Shown one piece after another: positions 34,601 to 41,669 of a stretch of 64,000 nucleotides of DNA (positions are counted from its first letter, which is position 1; the number at the start of each line of letters is the position of its first letter). The position numbers and the translations under genes were made by a program. The stretch covers positions 1 to 64,000 of IMG/VR virus record IMGVR_UViG_3300005529_001094; one strand, given 5' to 3'. The DNA comes from a virus. Under the pieces are notes generated by a model. The model was given only the letters and a program-made list of their open reading frames with translations. It was not told the origin of the DNA and searched no databases.

Positions 34601-36107
34601 GGGCATCTCCCCCGTCCCGAGCATCATCTACGAGGGCGCGCGCGTCCGTATCACCGCGGCCAACGGCAATCGTTGGCACGGCCACATCACGACGCTGGGC
34701 CTTACGGCGAGCGTCTGGCCGGCGCTCGAGCCCGGGGACACGCTCGACGTGCAGTACGTCACCGGCAGCACGTTCGAGATTCTGGAATCTGCGCCACTAG
34801 GCTTCGCCGACACCGATCTCGACGCCGAGGTGATGCGCCTGATCGATAGGGTGTGGCGCTGCCAGTCGACCTCGAAGAGCGGCCTCCTCATGCCCGTGCC
34901 CGGTCTCGCGCAGAGGATCTCGCACGTCTTCGAGCCGGAGACCACGATCCAGGAAGCTGTCGAGAAGATCGGCAAGGACGGCTTCTTCGCGCCCTACGTC
35001 AACCGACAGGGGCGCATGAGCGCGGTCGCGCCAGACTTCGACGTGGACGGTCTCCTCCCGAACTCGAGCGGCGAGGAAGATCGCGTCTCCGCCGACGGAA
35101 CCGCGGGCGTGCGCCCGTGGACCGCCGAGGCGGGCTCCGATCCGACCGGGCAGGGCGCGCCCACGATCGAGGTCGAGGCCGGCGGTACCGCGCTCTTCGG
35201 AACGCGATGCATGCGACTCGTGAGTCCGGCGGCATCGGGCGGCAACGTCTCGACGACCGGGTATGCCTGGTACGCCGTCCCGTGTCCGTCGTCGGGCTGG
35301 TATCAGTTCGTCATCTACATCCTGAACGACTCGTCGATCGCGACGCCGGCCGATTTCACTATCACGGTCACGAAGCCCGGCATCGGCGTGCAGACGGTCG
35401 CTAAGTCCTATGTCGTCGGCACTGATGTCTTCACGAACCGCTGGGTACGCCAGGAGGTGCTCTTCTACGTCGCGCCGGGCAATGTCGGAACCGCGATCAT
35501 CAAGCTTTGGCCGACCACAATCTCCGGGAGCCTCGGCACGACCACGACCACGAAGCGCGCGGCGTGGTGGATCGATGGGTGGCAGCTCTACCCGGTCGCG
35601 GCCGTGCTCGATGACTACAACTCCGACTTCGGGAAAATCGAGTTCGAGGACGAAAATTTGATCGAGGCCCGCGTGTCGTACCTGATTCGACGCGAGAACT
35701 CGGGATACGCCTTCTACGCCGGCGCCGTCGACAACGACGCGCGCGGTCTCGCGCCGACGCTCTTCTCCGAGGCGCGGTATACGCTCTTCACCGCGGGCGT
35801 CGGGCAGATCGACGATGCCGGCTACGCCGACGCCGATTCCGCGTTCGGTACTGCGTCGGCGGTCATGCGCTATGGCGGCCGCGGCCGTCAGCGGATGAAC
35901 AGTTCGTCGTTTGGCTTGACGCGCATTCCGCGCATGGGCGAGCGTGTCGTCGTCAATCTCTCGCGCGAGAGCAGCCCGAGCGATCGCGACACGACGTGGA
36001 TCGTCCGCAGCGTCGAGGCGGACGGTGGGCACCTGAAGACACTCCGACTCGGCCTGCGGCGTCAAAACGACCCGCTCTTCGACAGGGTCCGAAGAGTCAC
36101 TCGGTGA
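31605..36107 (+). CDS. tail tip/receptor-associated protein
   Basis: A 1,500-residue protein. Residues about 1-330 are beta-rich, with fibronectin-like SSASAIRVNYIYKISEGS. A middle region (about 640-960) contains DISEDFDVRVSGSQVQSSYGTIEVANGDG, resembling the hub/attachment domain of tail-tip proteins. Residues about 1160-1310 form a carbohydrate-binding-like jelly roll (VSTTGYAWYAVPCPSSGWYQFVIYI). The C-terminus, EADGGHLKTLRLGLRRQNDPLF, is typical of baseplate hub tails. ATG 31605 overlaps the previous TGA. Together with the preceding gene it should make the tail tip that meets the host surface. Confidence 0.65.
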   Translation: MRDNDYNVFYACRDELPTDVPYFSANPSSGFTASPVGFDVTFSSASAIRVNYIYKISEGSHAFYARAIRKTATVVTFVPIWSTADSATAFSTATYTTSATVVVVEQSHVTLPLDLREAPVGGTYDYLLIGSAAVSCDTTAQRVTANLWTKCPSGDRPGGTDRSVALMTVGNASFADNEPWNCACVLTDLKPGTLWEHHLAIAPTGSAGTARMSYGHLAAIRVRERYTVGNANLNSVSSASATLVTDANHSFDLPNEAFSSVNPTWIIVATGVISNDAASNGRVVVDVVGASSVTLLDATLPLRTATDRRSFGIVAMVSALPNGATAPKVSIKVAAPNGGTSTIRRAFLGAFRVFEDAYVPNASLPFEDVFSSLRSGDVAGTTGTSFVATSGTDEQPITGLISGQNIEDTVPDWNNQRLEFISLDVRKAGNGRWEARPLWGGPRVPQQSAHGLWGPSQRGCGFFMHRVPASPVDSSPQVNVNKVENRAVVNDGNPVLVRNTGYVRLQELTPPRENSDSDVELLAEVEHGVLLQDWTQVSGDLYKIPLGTGVGRANIDDVGRVLINGVEATEIFKKPSAASTWYFNPEKDGLPAIDLTLASTFTFDQFNSTDVPLSASTNVAIGRIVVLEDSATGNIAHARVEANTSGNTWQMSVLTRYPGDKGFKFASATTTVRATEGHYLYLQMPTGKTPYPQTSDQRVVIVARERLGRRLFDLQDYRGRTVPYFPRISKVPDISEDFDVRVSGSQVQSSYGTIEVANGDGYYDGLPARRFMEGLPVTLKRLVWDHRRMAQFPWEPKDRAEFVEVLARAFGSLPEVSAAALAIGLFPRGVNLNRPLTAVRNTAFGGNSNETAERGVGIPIVMGPADRVRGRRISRRTGVAVNQYRVSAAMLKQVRAGYLTPTTAQTITIAAPSNNALLLSRGIVSVNNDQNGNNPADELYFDVDGITDDGTPTGNLIQAHGSILSYVLKNFPWVPDATVAGSTTTNANHTPTANTVISVGISPVPSIIYEGARVRITAANGNRWHGHITTLGLTASVWPALEPGDTLDVQYVTGSTFEILESAPLGFADTDLDAEVMRLIDRVWRCQSTSKSGLLMPVPGLAQRISHVFEPETTIQEAVEKIGKDGFFAPYVNRQGRMSAVAPDFDVDGLLPNSSGEEDRVSADGTAGVRPWTAEAGSDPTGQGAPTIEVEAGGTALFGTRCMRLVSPAASGGNVSTTGYAWYAVPCPSSGWYQFVIYILNDSSIATPADFTITVTKPGIGVQTVAKSYVVGTDVFTNRWVRQEVLFYVAPGNVGTAIIKLWPTTISGSLGTTTTTKRAAWWIDGWQLYPVAAVLDDYNSDFGKIEFEDENLIEARVSYLIRRENSGYAFYAGAVDNDARGLAPTLFSEARYTLFTAGVGQIDDAGYADADSAFGTASAVMRYGGRGRQRMNSSSFGLTRIPRMGERVVVNLSRESSPSDRDTTWIVRSVEADGGHLKTLRLGLRRQNDPLFDRVRRVTR

Positions 36108-36114
36108 GGTAGTG

Positions 36115-37479
36115 ATGGTGAGGTGGTGGCTTGCCGCGGCTGCGGCGCTGGTATTGACAATGTCCATCGACGCACGTGCGGTGGACCTGCCGCTCGACTG
36201 CCGTCGAGGTCCGATGATCTTCGGCGACGTCGGCTGCGGCAAGCTCGTCTGGCGGCGCGCGAAACGGCAGTGGGAGCTCCGCGGCTGCGACTCGCTCGAG
36301 GCCGTTGCGCGCGAGGGGGCATGCCCCGCGGGCACCACGCCGCGCGTGGTGTGTGAGACGGTCGTCACGCCGACGCCCATTCCGACGCGAACGCCGGTCC
36401 CGACACCGAGCGCGACGCCGACGTGCGTGCCAGGCAAGGTCCGCAACCCGGACTGCGGCGTGTTCGGCTACCCCGGCTCGTGCGACTGCATGCAGCGGTC
36501 GAGCGGCGTCGACAAGTGGAGCGTCCTGGCTTTCATGGGCCTCGGGAGCTTCCGCAACGTGGGGCACCCGAAACCAACCCCGGTCCCCACGCCGACACCA
36601 CTCCCCCGCGGCCCGGCCGCGTTCGCTGGCATCTGGTGGCCGGCACCAGAGCAGGCAGGCCTCATTCCTGCAGCGTTCGGGCACCCCTACAACCCCGACC
36701 TCGTTTACGCCGAGCACGAGTGGCCATACGCGGTTCCCGACCGTGCGAGCAACGACGAGGTGCACACTGCGGTCGAGGGCATGAAAGCGCGCGGCCAGAT
36801 GCCGCGATTTTTCGTGGGCGAGCCAGCACCACAGTTCTGGTTCCGCTGGAACCCGGCGGGTGATCCACTCGGCGGCACGCCCGGCGCGGCGGAGCGGGTC
36901 GCGAACCTCCTCGCGTGGGGCGTCGAGCCGGGTAACGCGATCATGGTCGCGCCGTACATTTTCGGCTGCACGCACGAGATGCCGCGCGACGAGCAGGACG
37001 CAATGCTCGCGCGCCTCGGTCTCACGCGGCCACCGGGCTACGAGTTCCGGCCGATCGGCGCGCCCCTGGTCGCGGCCGATGGCCAGTGCCTGCCCGATTA
37101 TCCCGATGCGTTCGAGGTAAAGGTCGCGGCGCGGATCTTCGAGGTCTGGCTCGAAGCTCTCATGCAGAGCCACCCCGAGGTCGGCCTCGTGGTCGTGCAG
37201 ATGTCGAACGGGTCGAACGCCTTCAGCTACGACGGCCACGGCTACGCAATTGCCCGCCGGATTACACGCATCCTTCGCAAGCACGGCTTCCCGCCAGCTC
37301 TCCAGATCGAGGACCGATCCTGCCAGGCGTCGGGTGCGCGCACTTTCTGGGAAGCGCCACCGTCGGCCGACTGCCGAATGCTCCGCGCCGTCAGGGTAGC
37401 CGGCGCGCAGTGGTCGGTGTTCTGGGGATTTAGCTTCGGGCCGAACCCGGGCGACGAGCTCGTCGAGGCGTGCCCATGA
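36115..37479 (+). CDS. secreted Cys-rich protein with Pro/Thr linker and hydrolase-like domain
   Basis: A 454-residue protein with a signal peptide (WWLAAAAALVLTMSIDARA). A Cys-rich domain (residues 25-85) is followed by a PTPIPTRTPVPTPSATPT linker, a second Cys cluster (CGVFGYPGSCDCM) and another PTP linker. The C-terminal 270-residue domain (FAGIWWPAPEQAGLIPAAFGHPYNPD to GAQWSVFWGFSF) looks alpha-beta, possibly a glycosidase-type barrel. This modular architecture is that of extracellular enzymes. It precedes the transglycosylase, so degradation of an envelope polymer is possible. GAGGT sits before ATG 36115. An internal TTGACAATGTCC lies in the signal-coding part. Confidence 0.5.
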   Translation: MVRWWLAAAAALVLTMSIDARAVDLPLDCRRGPMIFGDVGCGKLVWRRAKRQWELRGCDSLEAVAREGACPAGTTPRVVCETVVTPTPIPTRTPVPTPSATPTCVPGKVRNPDCGVFGYPGSCDCMQRSSGVDKWSVLAFMGLGSFRNVGHPKPTPVPTPTPLPRGPAAFAGIWWPAPEQAGLIPAAFGHPYNPDLVYAEHEWPYAVPDRASNDEVHTAVEGMKARGQMPRFFVGEPAPQFWFRWNPAGDPLGGTPGAAERVANLLAWGVEPGNAIMVAPYIFGCTHEMPRDEQDAMLARLGLTRPPGYEFRPIGAPLVAADGQCLPDYPDAFEVKVAARIFEVWLEALMQSHPEVGLVVVQMSNGSNAFSYDGHGYAIARRITRILRKHGFPPALQIEDRSCQASGARTFWEAPPSADCRMLRAVRVAGAQWSVFWGFSFGPNPGDELVEACP

Positions 37480-37991
37480 GCGCCGTAGCCGAGTGCGTGC
37501 GCCCGTGGGTGCCGCTGATTCGCCTCGAGGCACCGCGCTGGAATCTGAAGCCGAACCTCGTGGCGGCCGTCGTAGCCCAAGAGAGCTCGGGCAACCCGTG
37601 GGCGCAGCGCCCGGAGCCGTCATTCTACCAGCGGTACAAGGCCGGCATCCTCGCGCTCGTCAAGCGCACCGCCTTCAAAGCAGACGACTACTGGGCGCGG
37701 TACCCCGACATCTTCTCGTCGAGCTACGGCCTCATGCAGGTTCTCCTGACGGTCGCGATCGAGCATGGCTTCACGTTCGAGTTCCCCACAGAGCTCTGCG
37801 ACCCGCCCCGCAACCTCGCGATCGGCTGCAAGGTGCTTCGTTCCAAGATCAACGCTGCCAGCGGAAACCTGCGCGACGGACTGCTCCGCTGGAACGGCGG
37901 GTCGAACAAGAGCTACCCGGATGAGGTTCTCGCGAAGCTGGGCGAGATCAACGACTCGGGCGTCTTCGGGGCGGGTGATGCCTTCTCCTGA
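37476..37991 (+). CDS. lytic transglycosylase (SLT-like) endolysin candidate
   Basis: A 171-residue protein with the SLT fold pattern. LVAAVVAQESSGNPWAQ holds the catalytic Glu in Q-E-S. SSSYGLMQVLLTVA is the G-L-M-Q element, and a later segment, RDGLLRWNGGSNKSYPDEVL, corresponds to the N-A/G-G-x-x-x-Y region. It would cleave peptidoglycan between MurNAc and GlcNAc. It has no signal peptide, so it needs the membrane proteins encoded next (holin) or works as a virion lysin. ATG 37476 overlaps the previous stop. Confidence 0.82.
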   Translation: MSAVAECVRPWVPLIRLEAPRWNLKPNLVAAVVAQESSGNPWAQRPEPSFYQRYKAGILALVKRTAFKADDYWARYPDIFSSSYGLMQVLLTVAIEHGFTFEFPTELCDPPRNLAIGCKVLRSKINAASGNLRDGLLRWNGGSNKSYPDEVLAKLGEINDSGVFGAGDAFS

Positions 37992-38229
37992 ACTCACACC
38001 AGCACCCGCTGGGGTCGACTCGTTCATCGCCGAGTTCTGGCGATGGATATTCGGCATCATAGGCGCGGTGGGCGGCATCTTCTTGACGCGACTTACGGGC
38101 CGATACTCGCTCATCGTCGAGAAGGTCACGAGGCTCGAGACGCAGATGGAGGGAATCAAGGAGCAGCTCGATCGGCTCGAGAACCGGCTGACCATTCTCC
38201 TCGAGAACAAGGGGGTCGGCCGTGGCTGA
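37978..38229 (+). CDS. membrane-anchored coiled-coil protein (lysis cassette)
   Basis: An 83-residue protein with one transmembrane helix (about 17-40: FWRWIFGIIGAVGGIFLT) followed by a heptad-patterned coil (VEKVTRLETQMEGIKEQLDRLENRLTILL). It resembles XhlA-like hemolysin/holin helpers or phage membrane coils. The start overlaps the transglycosylase end. Together with the next gene it forms a pair of one-helix coil proteins. Confidence 0.55.
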   Translation: MPSPELTPAPAGVDSFIAEFWRWIFGIIGAVGGIFLTRLTGRYSLIVEKVTRLETQMEGIKEQLDRLENRLTILLENKGVGRG

Positions 38230-38578
38230 CGAGCTCCCGAAGATGTCGCATGTCGGTCGCGCCGCCGGTCCGATCATCACCGCGGTGTGTGTTGCGATGG
38301 TCCTGTCCGGCGGCGTCGACCGGGTGCTCCTAATTCGGAACTACGCGACCACGGAGGCTCGGATAGAGCGCGCGCGCAGTGATCTGGTGCACCTGACCAA
38401 GCGCGTTGCCGACATGAAGGAGCGCGTCACGCGGTCTCGGCTAACGCTCAACACCGTACGACGAGATCTCGGAGCGGTCCGCGCACGTCTAGCTCTACTG
38501 ATGCAATGGACGAGGTCGGACCTCGAGAAAGAACTTCAGAAACAGAACATCGAGAAGGGCAAGGGGAAGAGACGATGA
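38222..38578 (+). CDS. single-pass coiled-coil membrane protein, i-spanin candidate
   Basis: A 118-residue protein with one hydrophobic helix (about 13-36: AAGPIITAVCVAMVLSGGVD) and a long charged coil (ARIERARSDLVHLTKRVADMKERV). The layout fits an inner-membrane spanin, but no outer-membrane lipoprotein partner is visible inside or after it. The start is GTG, overlapping the previous gene by 8 nt. Confidence 0.5.
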   Translation: MADELPKMSHVGRAAGPIITAVCVAMVLSGGVDRVLLIRNYATTEARIERARSDLVHLTKRVADMKERVTRSRLTLNTVRRDLGAVRARLALLMQWTRSDLEKELQKQNIEKGKGKRR

Positions 38579-38850
38579 AGACGTGGCTCGAAAAGGTTTG
38601 GACCGACCAGGCGTACTTCATGGGCGCCGTGCGCGGCGCCATGACGCTGATCGCGCTGCTCGTCTTCCAGGCATGCAGTGACAACATGCTCCACGGCTGG
38701 TGGTGCACGGTAGCAAAGGTCGTCGTCGGCGGCGGTCTCGTGACGTCGGTCATGTTCCCCGCCGGGCAAACCAACCCGCCGAAGAAGAACGGGACGCTCG
38801 TTGCCCTGGACGAAAAGCGCGTCACGCCGAGCGGCCCGAGCATCGGGTGA
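38575..38850 (+). CDS. holin-like two-helix membrane protein
   Basis: A 91-residue protein with two transmembrane segments (about 14-33 and 43-62: MGAVRGAMTLIALLVFQAC and TVAKVVVGGGLVTSVMFPAG) and a polar C-terminus. This is the class II holin layout. It lies directly downstream of the transglycosylase and coil proteins. ATGA overlap with the previous gene. It would permeabilise the inner membrane at lysis. Confidence 0.6.
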   Translation: MKTWLEKVWTDQAYFMGAVRGAMTLIALLVFQACSDNMLHGWWCTVAKVVVGGGLVTSVMFPAGQTNPPKKNGTLVALDEKRVTPSGPSIG

Positions 38851-39011
38851 ACTGCCCCGACGACAAAGAGGTCGAGCGCGCCGAGGAGTTTCGGCGCGAG
38901 GATCACGAAGGACTGCGCGTGCCGATCGTGACCGCGCAGAGCGATGGGAACGGATGGCGCATCGGCGGGCCGGTGGGGGCCCTCGTGCGTCTCCTGGGGT
39001 GGAGGAAGTGA
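38847..39011 (+). CDS. small acidic hypothetical protein
   Basis: A 54-residue protein starting at a GTG that overlaps the holin-like stop (GTGA). Acidic helix EVERAEEFRREDHEGL, then a glycine-rich end. The existing coupling at both ends supports translation. Function unknown. Confidence 0.45.
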   Translation: MNCPDDKEVERAEEFRREDHEGLRVPIVTAQSDGNGWRIGGPVGALVRLLGWRK

Positions 39012-39325
39012 TGGAAGCGACGGACGCAATCAAGGTCGCCGCGGCACTCGCGCCGATCGTCTCGCAGTTCGTGAAGGAGGTCGAGCACACCGACGCGTCG
39101 AGCGAGGAGAAGAAGGCCGCCGTCATGGGTCTGACCGAGACCGTATACCGAGGCGCGCAGGCCCTCGGCACGCTCGACGGCGTGAAGGAGCTCCGCGGGG
39201 TCGATTTCTCGACGCTGGCGCCCCTCTTCGCGATCCTCGTCGACGGGGTCGTGGCACTCTTCAAGGCGGTCAGGATCTTCGTCTCCAAGCGCAAGGCGGC
39301 GCCGGCGGCCGCCCCCGCCAAGTGA
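39011..39325 (+). CDS. second holin-like membrane protein
   Basis: A 104-residue protein with a helical N-terminal domain (ATDAIKVAAALAPIVSQFVKEVEHT) and one long hydrophobic segment (FSTLAPLFAILVDGVVALFKAVRIFV) before a basic/Ala-rich tail. GGAGGAAGTG precedes ATG 39011. It may be a holin partner or antiholin for the protein at 38575. No family recognised. Confidence 0.5.
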   Translation: MEATDAIKVAAALAPIVSQFVKEVEHTDASSEEKKAAVMGLTETVYRGAQALGTLDGVKELRGVDFSTLAPLFAILVDGVVALFKAVRIFVSKRKAAPAAAPAK

Positions 39326-39765
39326 TCTTCGGGACGCTCTGGAGCGCCGCGAAGGCGACGCTCGAGACATCGCACGCGTTCGCGGCGGCCAAGAAGGCCT
39401 ACGACGACGGCGGGGGACTGCCGGCGATCGTGTCTGCGTGGGCCGCCGAGACGAGCTCGGCTGGCGACGACCTGTACGCGACGAAGGTCGAGGCGGCGCT
39501 TCGCATCGTCGCCGGATGGGTGCGGAGCGCAGCCGTGCTGGGCGTCAAGGCGGCGATCCGGGTTGAGCACTACGTGCCGGCCTGGGTCGACCGCGCGGAG
39601 GGCGGCGTGGCGTGGCTCGAGCGCACGGCGCTTCGCGTCCGCGCCGGCATGAATCGCCTGCGCACCCTGGTGCCGCCAGCGACGGCCGGCGCGCGGCGCG
39701 TGTCCTCGGCCCTGTCCGGGGTGGCCGCCAAGCTCGACCGGTTGCGCGACGGCGAGTCCCGCTAG
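39322..39765 (+). CDS. helical hypothetical protein
   Basis: A 147-residue Ala-rich, probably all-helical protein with basic amphipathic stretches (ALRIVAGWVRSAAVLGVKAAIRV). The GTG start overlaps the previous TGA. It ends the lysis cassette and is followed by a 49-nt gap. It could associate with membranes peripherally. Function unknown. Confidence 0.45.
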   Translation: MIFGTLWSAAKATLETSHAFAAAKKAYDDGGGLPAIVSAWAAETSSAGDDLYATKVEAALRIVAGWVRSAAVLGVKAAIRVEHYVPAWVDRAEGGVAWLERTALRVRAGMNRLRTLVPPATAGARRVSSALSGVAAKLDRLRDGESR

Positions 39766-39814
39766 TCTGACGCGCCGCGGGGGCGGCGGTCTTCTTCGAG
39801 GTGGGGTGGACTGA

Positions 39815-40573
39815 ATGAACATCTCTCCGCTGTACGAGCTTCCGAAGTCTGGGATCCTAATCCCAACGAGCGACTGGCACATCGGGGCAGAGGAGCACGA
39901 CGAGCCGCACTTCGATGACATGCTCCGGTTCGCCAAAGAAGAGAGGGCCGGGATGGTCCTCGGTGGCGACCACATCGAGAACGCCGTGGCGGCAGGTAAG
40001 GCCCCGGGCGAAAAGCTCCTCGGACAATCGAAGTGGCCGACGGAGCAGTTCAAGATCTTCATCGACAAGATGCTCCCGTTTGCCAAGCGCGGACAAATCA
40101 TCGGAATCATCCGCGGCAATCACGACGCGCGCACCCGCCGCGAGGCCCTCGTCGATCTCTGCGAGATCGCGGCGCACTCACTGGGCGTCCCGTACTTCGG
40201 CGTCGGCGTGATCGCCCGCGTCAAGCACGGCTCCCAAGTCTACACTACCGCGTGGCAACACGGTCGTGCCGGCGCCCGGAACTACTTCATGGAACTCGAC
40301 AGAATGATGCACCGCTATCCGACGGCCGAGGTCGTCGGACTCGGCCACATCCACGTGCTCGACGCGCGCCGCGTGGCCCATCTCGAGGTCGACCCCGAGG
40401 GCCGCGAGTCGGTGGGAATGAAGCATCAAGTCCGCACCGGGTGCTTCCTCAAGCTCGCCGAGTACGCACGCGAGGCGCTCTACGCCCCGCCGGTGATTGG
40501 CGCTCCGGTGATCCGGTTCGGTCGCAAGGAGCACGCGATCGACGTCGACACGAAGACGCTCTCATGGATCTGA
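39815..40573 (+). CDS. calcineurin-like metallophosphoesterase 1
   Basis: A 252-residue protein with the full metallophosphoesterase signature: SDWHIG (D-x-H), GGDHIEN (G-D-x-x-x-x), RGNHDAR (G-N-H-D), AWQHG and GHIHV (G-H-x-H). These ligate two metal ions for phosphodiester or phosphomonoester hydrolysis. Phage members process DNA ends, cyclic nucleotides or proteins. The substrate cannot be told from sequence. GAGGTGGGG precedes the ATG. A second, different metallophosphoesterase is encoded at 58617-59216. Confidence 0.9.
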   Translation: MNISPLYELPKSGILIPTSDWHIGAEEHDEPHFDDMLRFAKEERAGMVLGGDHIENAVAAGKAPGEKLLGQSKWPTEQFKIFIDKMLPFAKRGQIIGIIRGNHDARTRREALVDLCEIAAHSLGVPYFGVGVIARVKHGSQVYTTAWQHGRAGARNYFMELDRMMHRYPTAEVVGLGHIHVLDARRVAHLEVDPEGRESVGMKHQVRTGCFLKLAEYAREALYAPPVIGAPVIRFGRKEHAIDVDTKTLSWI

Positions 40574-40830
40574 CGGGGACGGGCGGCGTGCGCCGCAGGC
40601 AGCTGCAGCTTGATCAGGTCGAGGTCATCAAGCGCGGGCGCATCCGGACCACGAGGCGCGACAAGCAGTCGCCGGACGTACGGACGATCACCCGAAGCGT
40701 CACATTCAGCGTCGAGTGTCTCGACATCATCCACCGATGGGAGCTGGCGCGTAACGCCGGCCGCTCCGAGATCGTGCGTCAGGCGCTCCGGATCGCTGAC
40801 GCCGAGTGGTCGAAGCAGCGCGGGGAGTAG
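40564..40830 (+). CDS. ribbon-helix-helix DNA-binding protein
   Basis: An 88-residue protein whose second half has the RHH pattern: RTITRSVTFSVECLDIIHRW, then NAGRSEIVRQALRIADAEW. A beta strand is followed by two helices with the G-x-S-E-x-V-R-x-A turn. RHH dimers bind short palindromes in DNA. The ATG lies inside the end of the phosphoesterase gene. Since twelve palindromic operator-like elements occur in the window, this is one of two plausible binders, the other being the XRE protein at 41453. Confidence 0.65.
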   Translation: MDLTGTGGVRRRQLQLDQVEVIKRGRIRTTRRDKQSPDVRTITRSVTFSVECLDIIHRWELARNAGRSEIVRQALRIADAEWSKQRGE

Positions 40831-40834
40831 CGCC

Positions 40835-41149
40835 ATGCCGACGGACGTCTTCCTGAATCGCGAGGGATGGACGGTCGAGCACGTCGACGACCCGGCGACG
40901 CGCGTGTCGGAATACGGCGAGCACAGCGAGTTTCGCAATCACAAAGATGGCGTTGCGATTAAGCCCGAGAACGTCATCCTGATCAACGAGGATCTCCCGG
41001 GCCCCGATCGCCTCGAGATGGAGATTCACGAGATGCTCCACGTGCTCGACTGGGACCGGCCCGAAGACCAGATCCACGCGCGCGCCGAGGAGCTCGCGGC
41101 CGCCCTGTGGCGCCTCGGCTGGCGCCCCCGGAAGCGCGTGCGGCAGTGA
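40835..41149 (+). CDS. small HExxH metalloprotease-like protein
   Basis: A 104-residue protein with MEIHEMLHVLDW near residue 62, an HExxH zinc-protease motif on a predicted helix, followed by an acidic residue cluster that could give the third ligand. The family is not recognised. Small phage HExxH proteins of this type exist in many GC-rich phages. It sits in a regulatory neighbourhood (RHH before, XRE after). A repressor-cleaving role like ImmA would be a guess. Confidence 0.6.
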   Translation: MPTDVFLNREGWTVEHVDDPATRVSEYGEHSEFRNHKDGVAIKPENVILINEDLPGPDRLEMEIHEMLHVLDWDRPEDQIHARAEELAAALWRLGWRPRKRVRQ

Positions 41150-41151
41150 TG

Positions 41152-41164
41152 TTGACAAAATCAA
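41152..41164 (+). promoter_or_regulatory. TTGACAAAATCAA operator-like element before the XRE operon
   Basis: TTGACAAAATCAA, identical (as reverse complement) to the element at 44527-44539. It lies 28 nt upstream of the GTG at 41193, in front of the two-gene unit that encodes an XRE regulator. This is a natural place for autoregulation. Confidence 0.55.
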
Positions 41165-41192
41165 TAGGCTTGCTAGGGCAGTGGAGGTTGGT

Positions 41193-41456
41193 GTGACGGA
41201 CGAGCAGGAGCTGGAAGTCCGTCGTCGCGCGACAAGAGCCGAGACGCTCACCTTCCGGATCGCGCGACTGGGGGTGAAGAGGGACGCGGCGTCGCGCGCC
41301 GCGTGGGACGCACACAGGGCCGCGCTCGAGGCACAGCGCGAGGCCGCACGCGCCGAGGAGGAGTTCCGCACCGCGATGCAGGAACTCCGTGACGAGCTCG
41401 GGGACGGAGCGGCGATTGCCAGCGAACGCGCGGCCGCAGCTGGAGGACGAGCATGA
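41193..41456 (+). CDS. coiled-coil hypothetical protein
   Basis: An 87-residue, almost fully helical protein (ELEVRRRATRAETLTFRIARLG, HRAALEAQREAARAEEEFR). GTG 41193 is chosen because GGAGG lies 5 nt upstream. It overlaps the XRE gene by ATGA and is likely co-expressed with it. Function unknown. A structural partner of the regulator is possible. Confidence 0.5.
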   Translation: MTDEQELEVRRRATRAETLTFRIARLGVKRDAASRAAWDAHRAALEAQREAARAEEEFRTAMQELRDELGDGAAIASERAAAAGGRA

Positions 41457-41656
41457 AGAAGCGAATCGACATCAAGGATCTCCGGAAGAAGCTCAAGCTC
41501 ACGCAAGAAGAGCTCGCCCGCGAGCTCGCGGTCACGGTCTCGACCGTGAACCGGTGGGAGAACGGACACTCCGGTCCGAGCAAGCTCGCGCTCCGCTCGA
41601 TCGATGCCCTGTGCGACAAGCACAAGGTCGTGCCGACGGAGCTTCCGGCGGCGTAA
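41453..41656 (+). CDS. XRE-family helix-turn-helix regulator
   Basis: A 67-residue Cro/CI-type HTH: LRKKLKLTQEELARELAVTVSTVNRWENGHSGPSKLALRSI. The T-Q-E-E-L-A turn and S-T-V-N-R-W-E-N-G recognition helix are visible. It consists of the DNA-binding domain alone, without a dimerisation or protease domain, so it is Cro-like rather than CI-like. The element TTGACAAAATCAA lies upstream of its operon. Confidence 0.8.
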   Translation: MKKRIDIKDLRKKLKLTQEELARELAVTVSTVNRWENGHSGPSKLALRSIDALCDKHKVVPTELPAA

Positions 41657-41669
41657 CGAGGAGGTGGTG

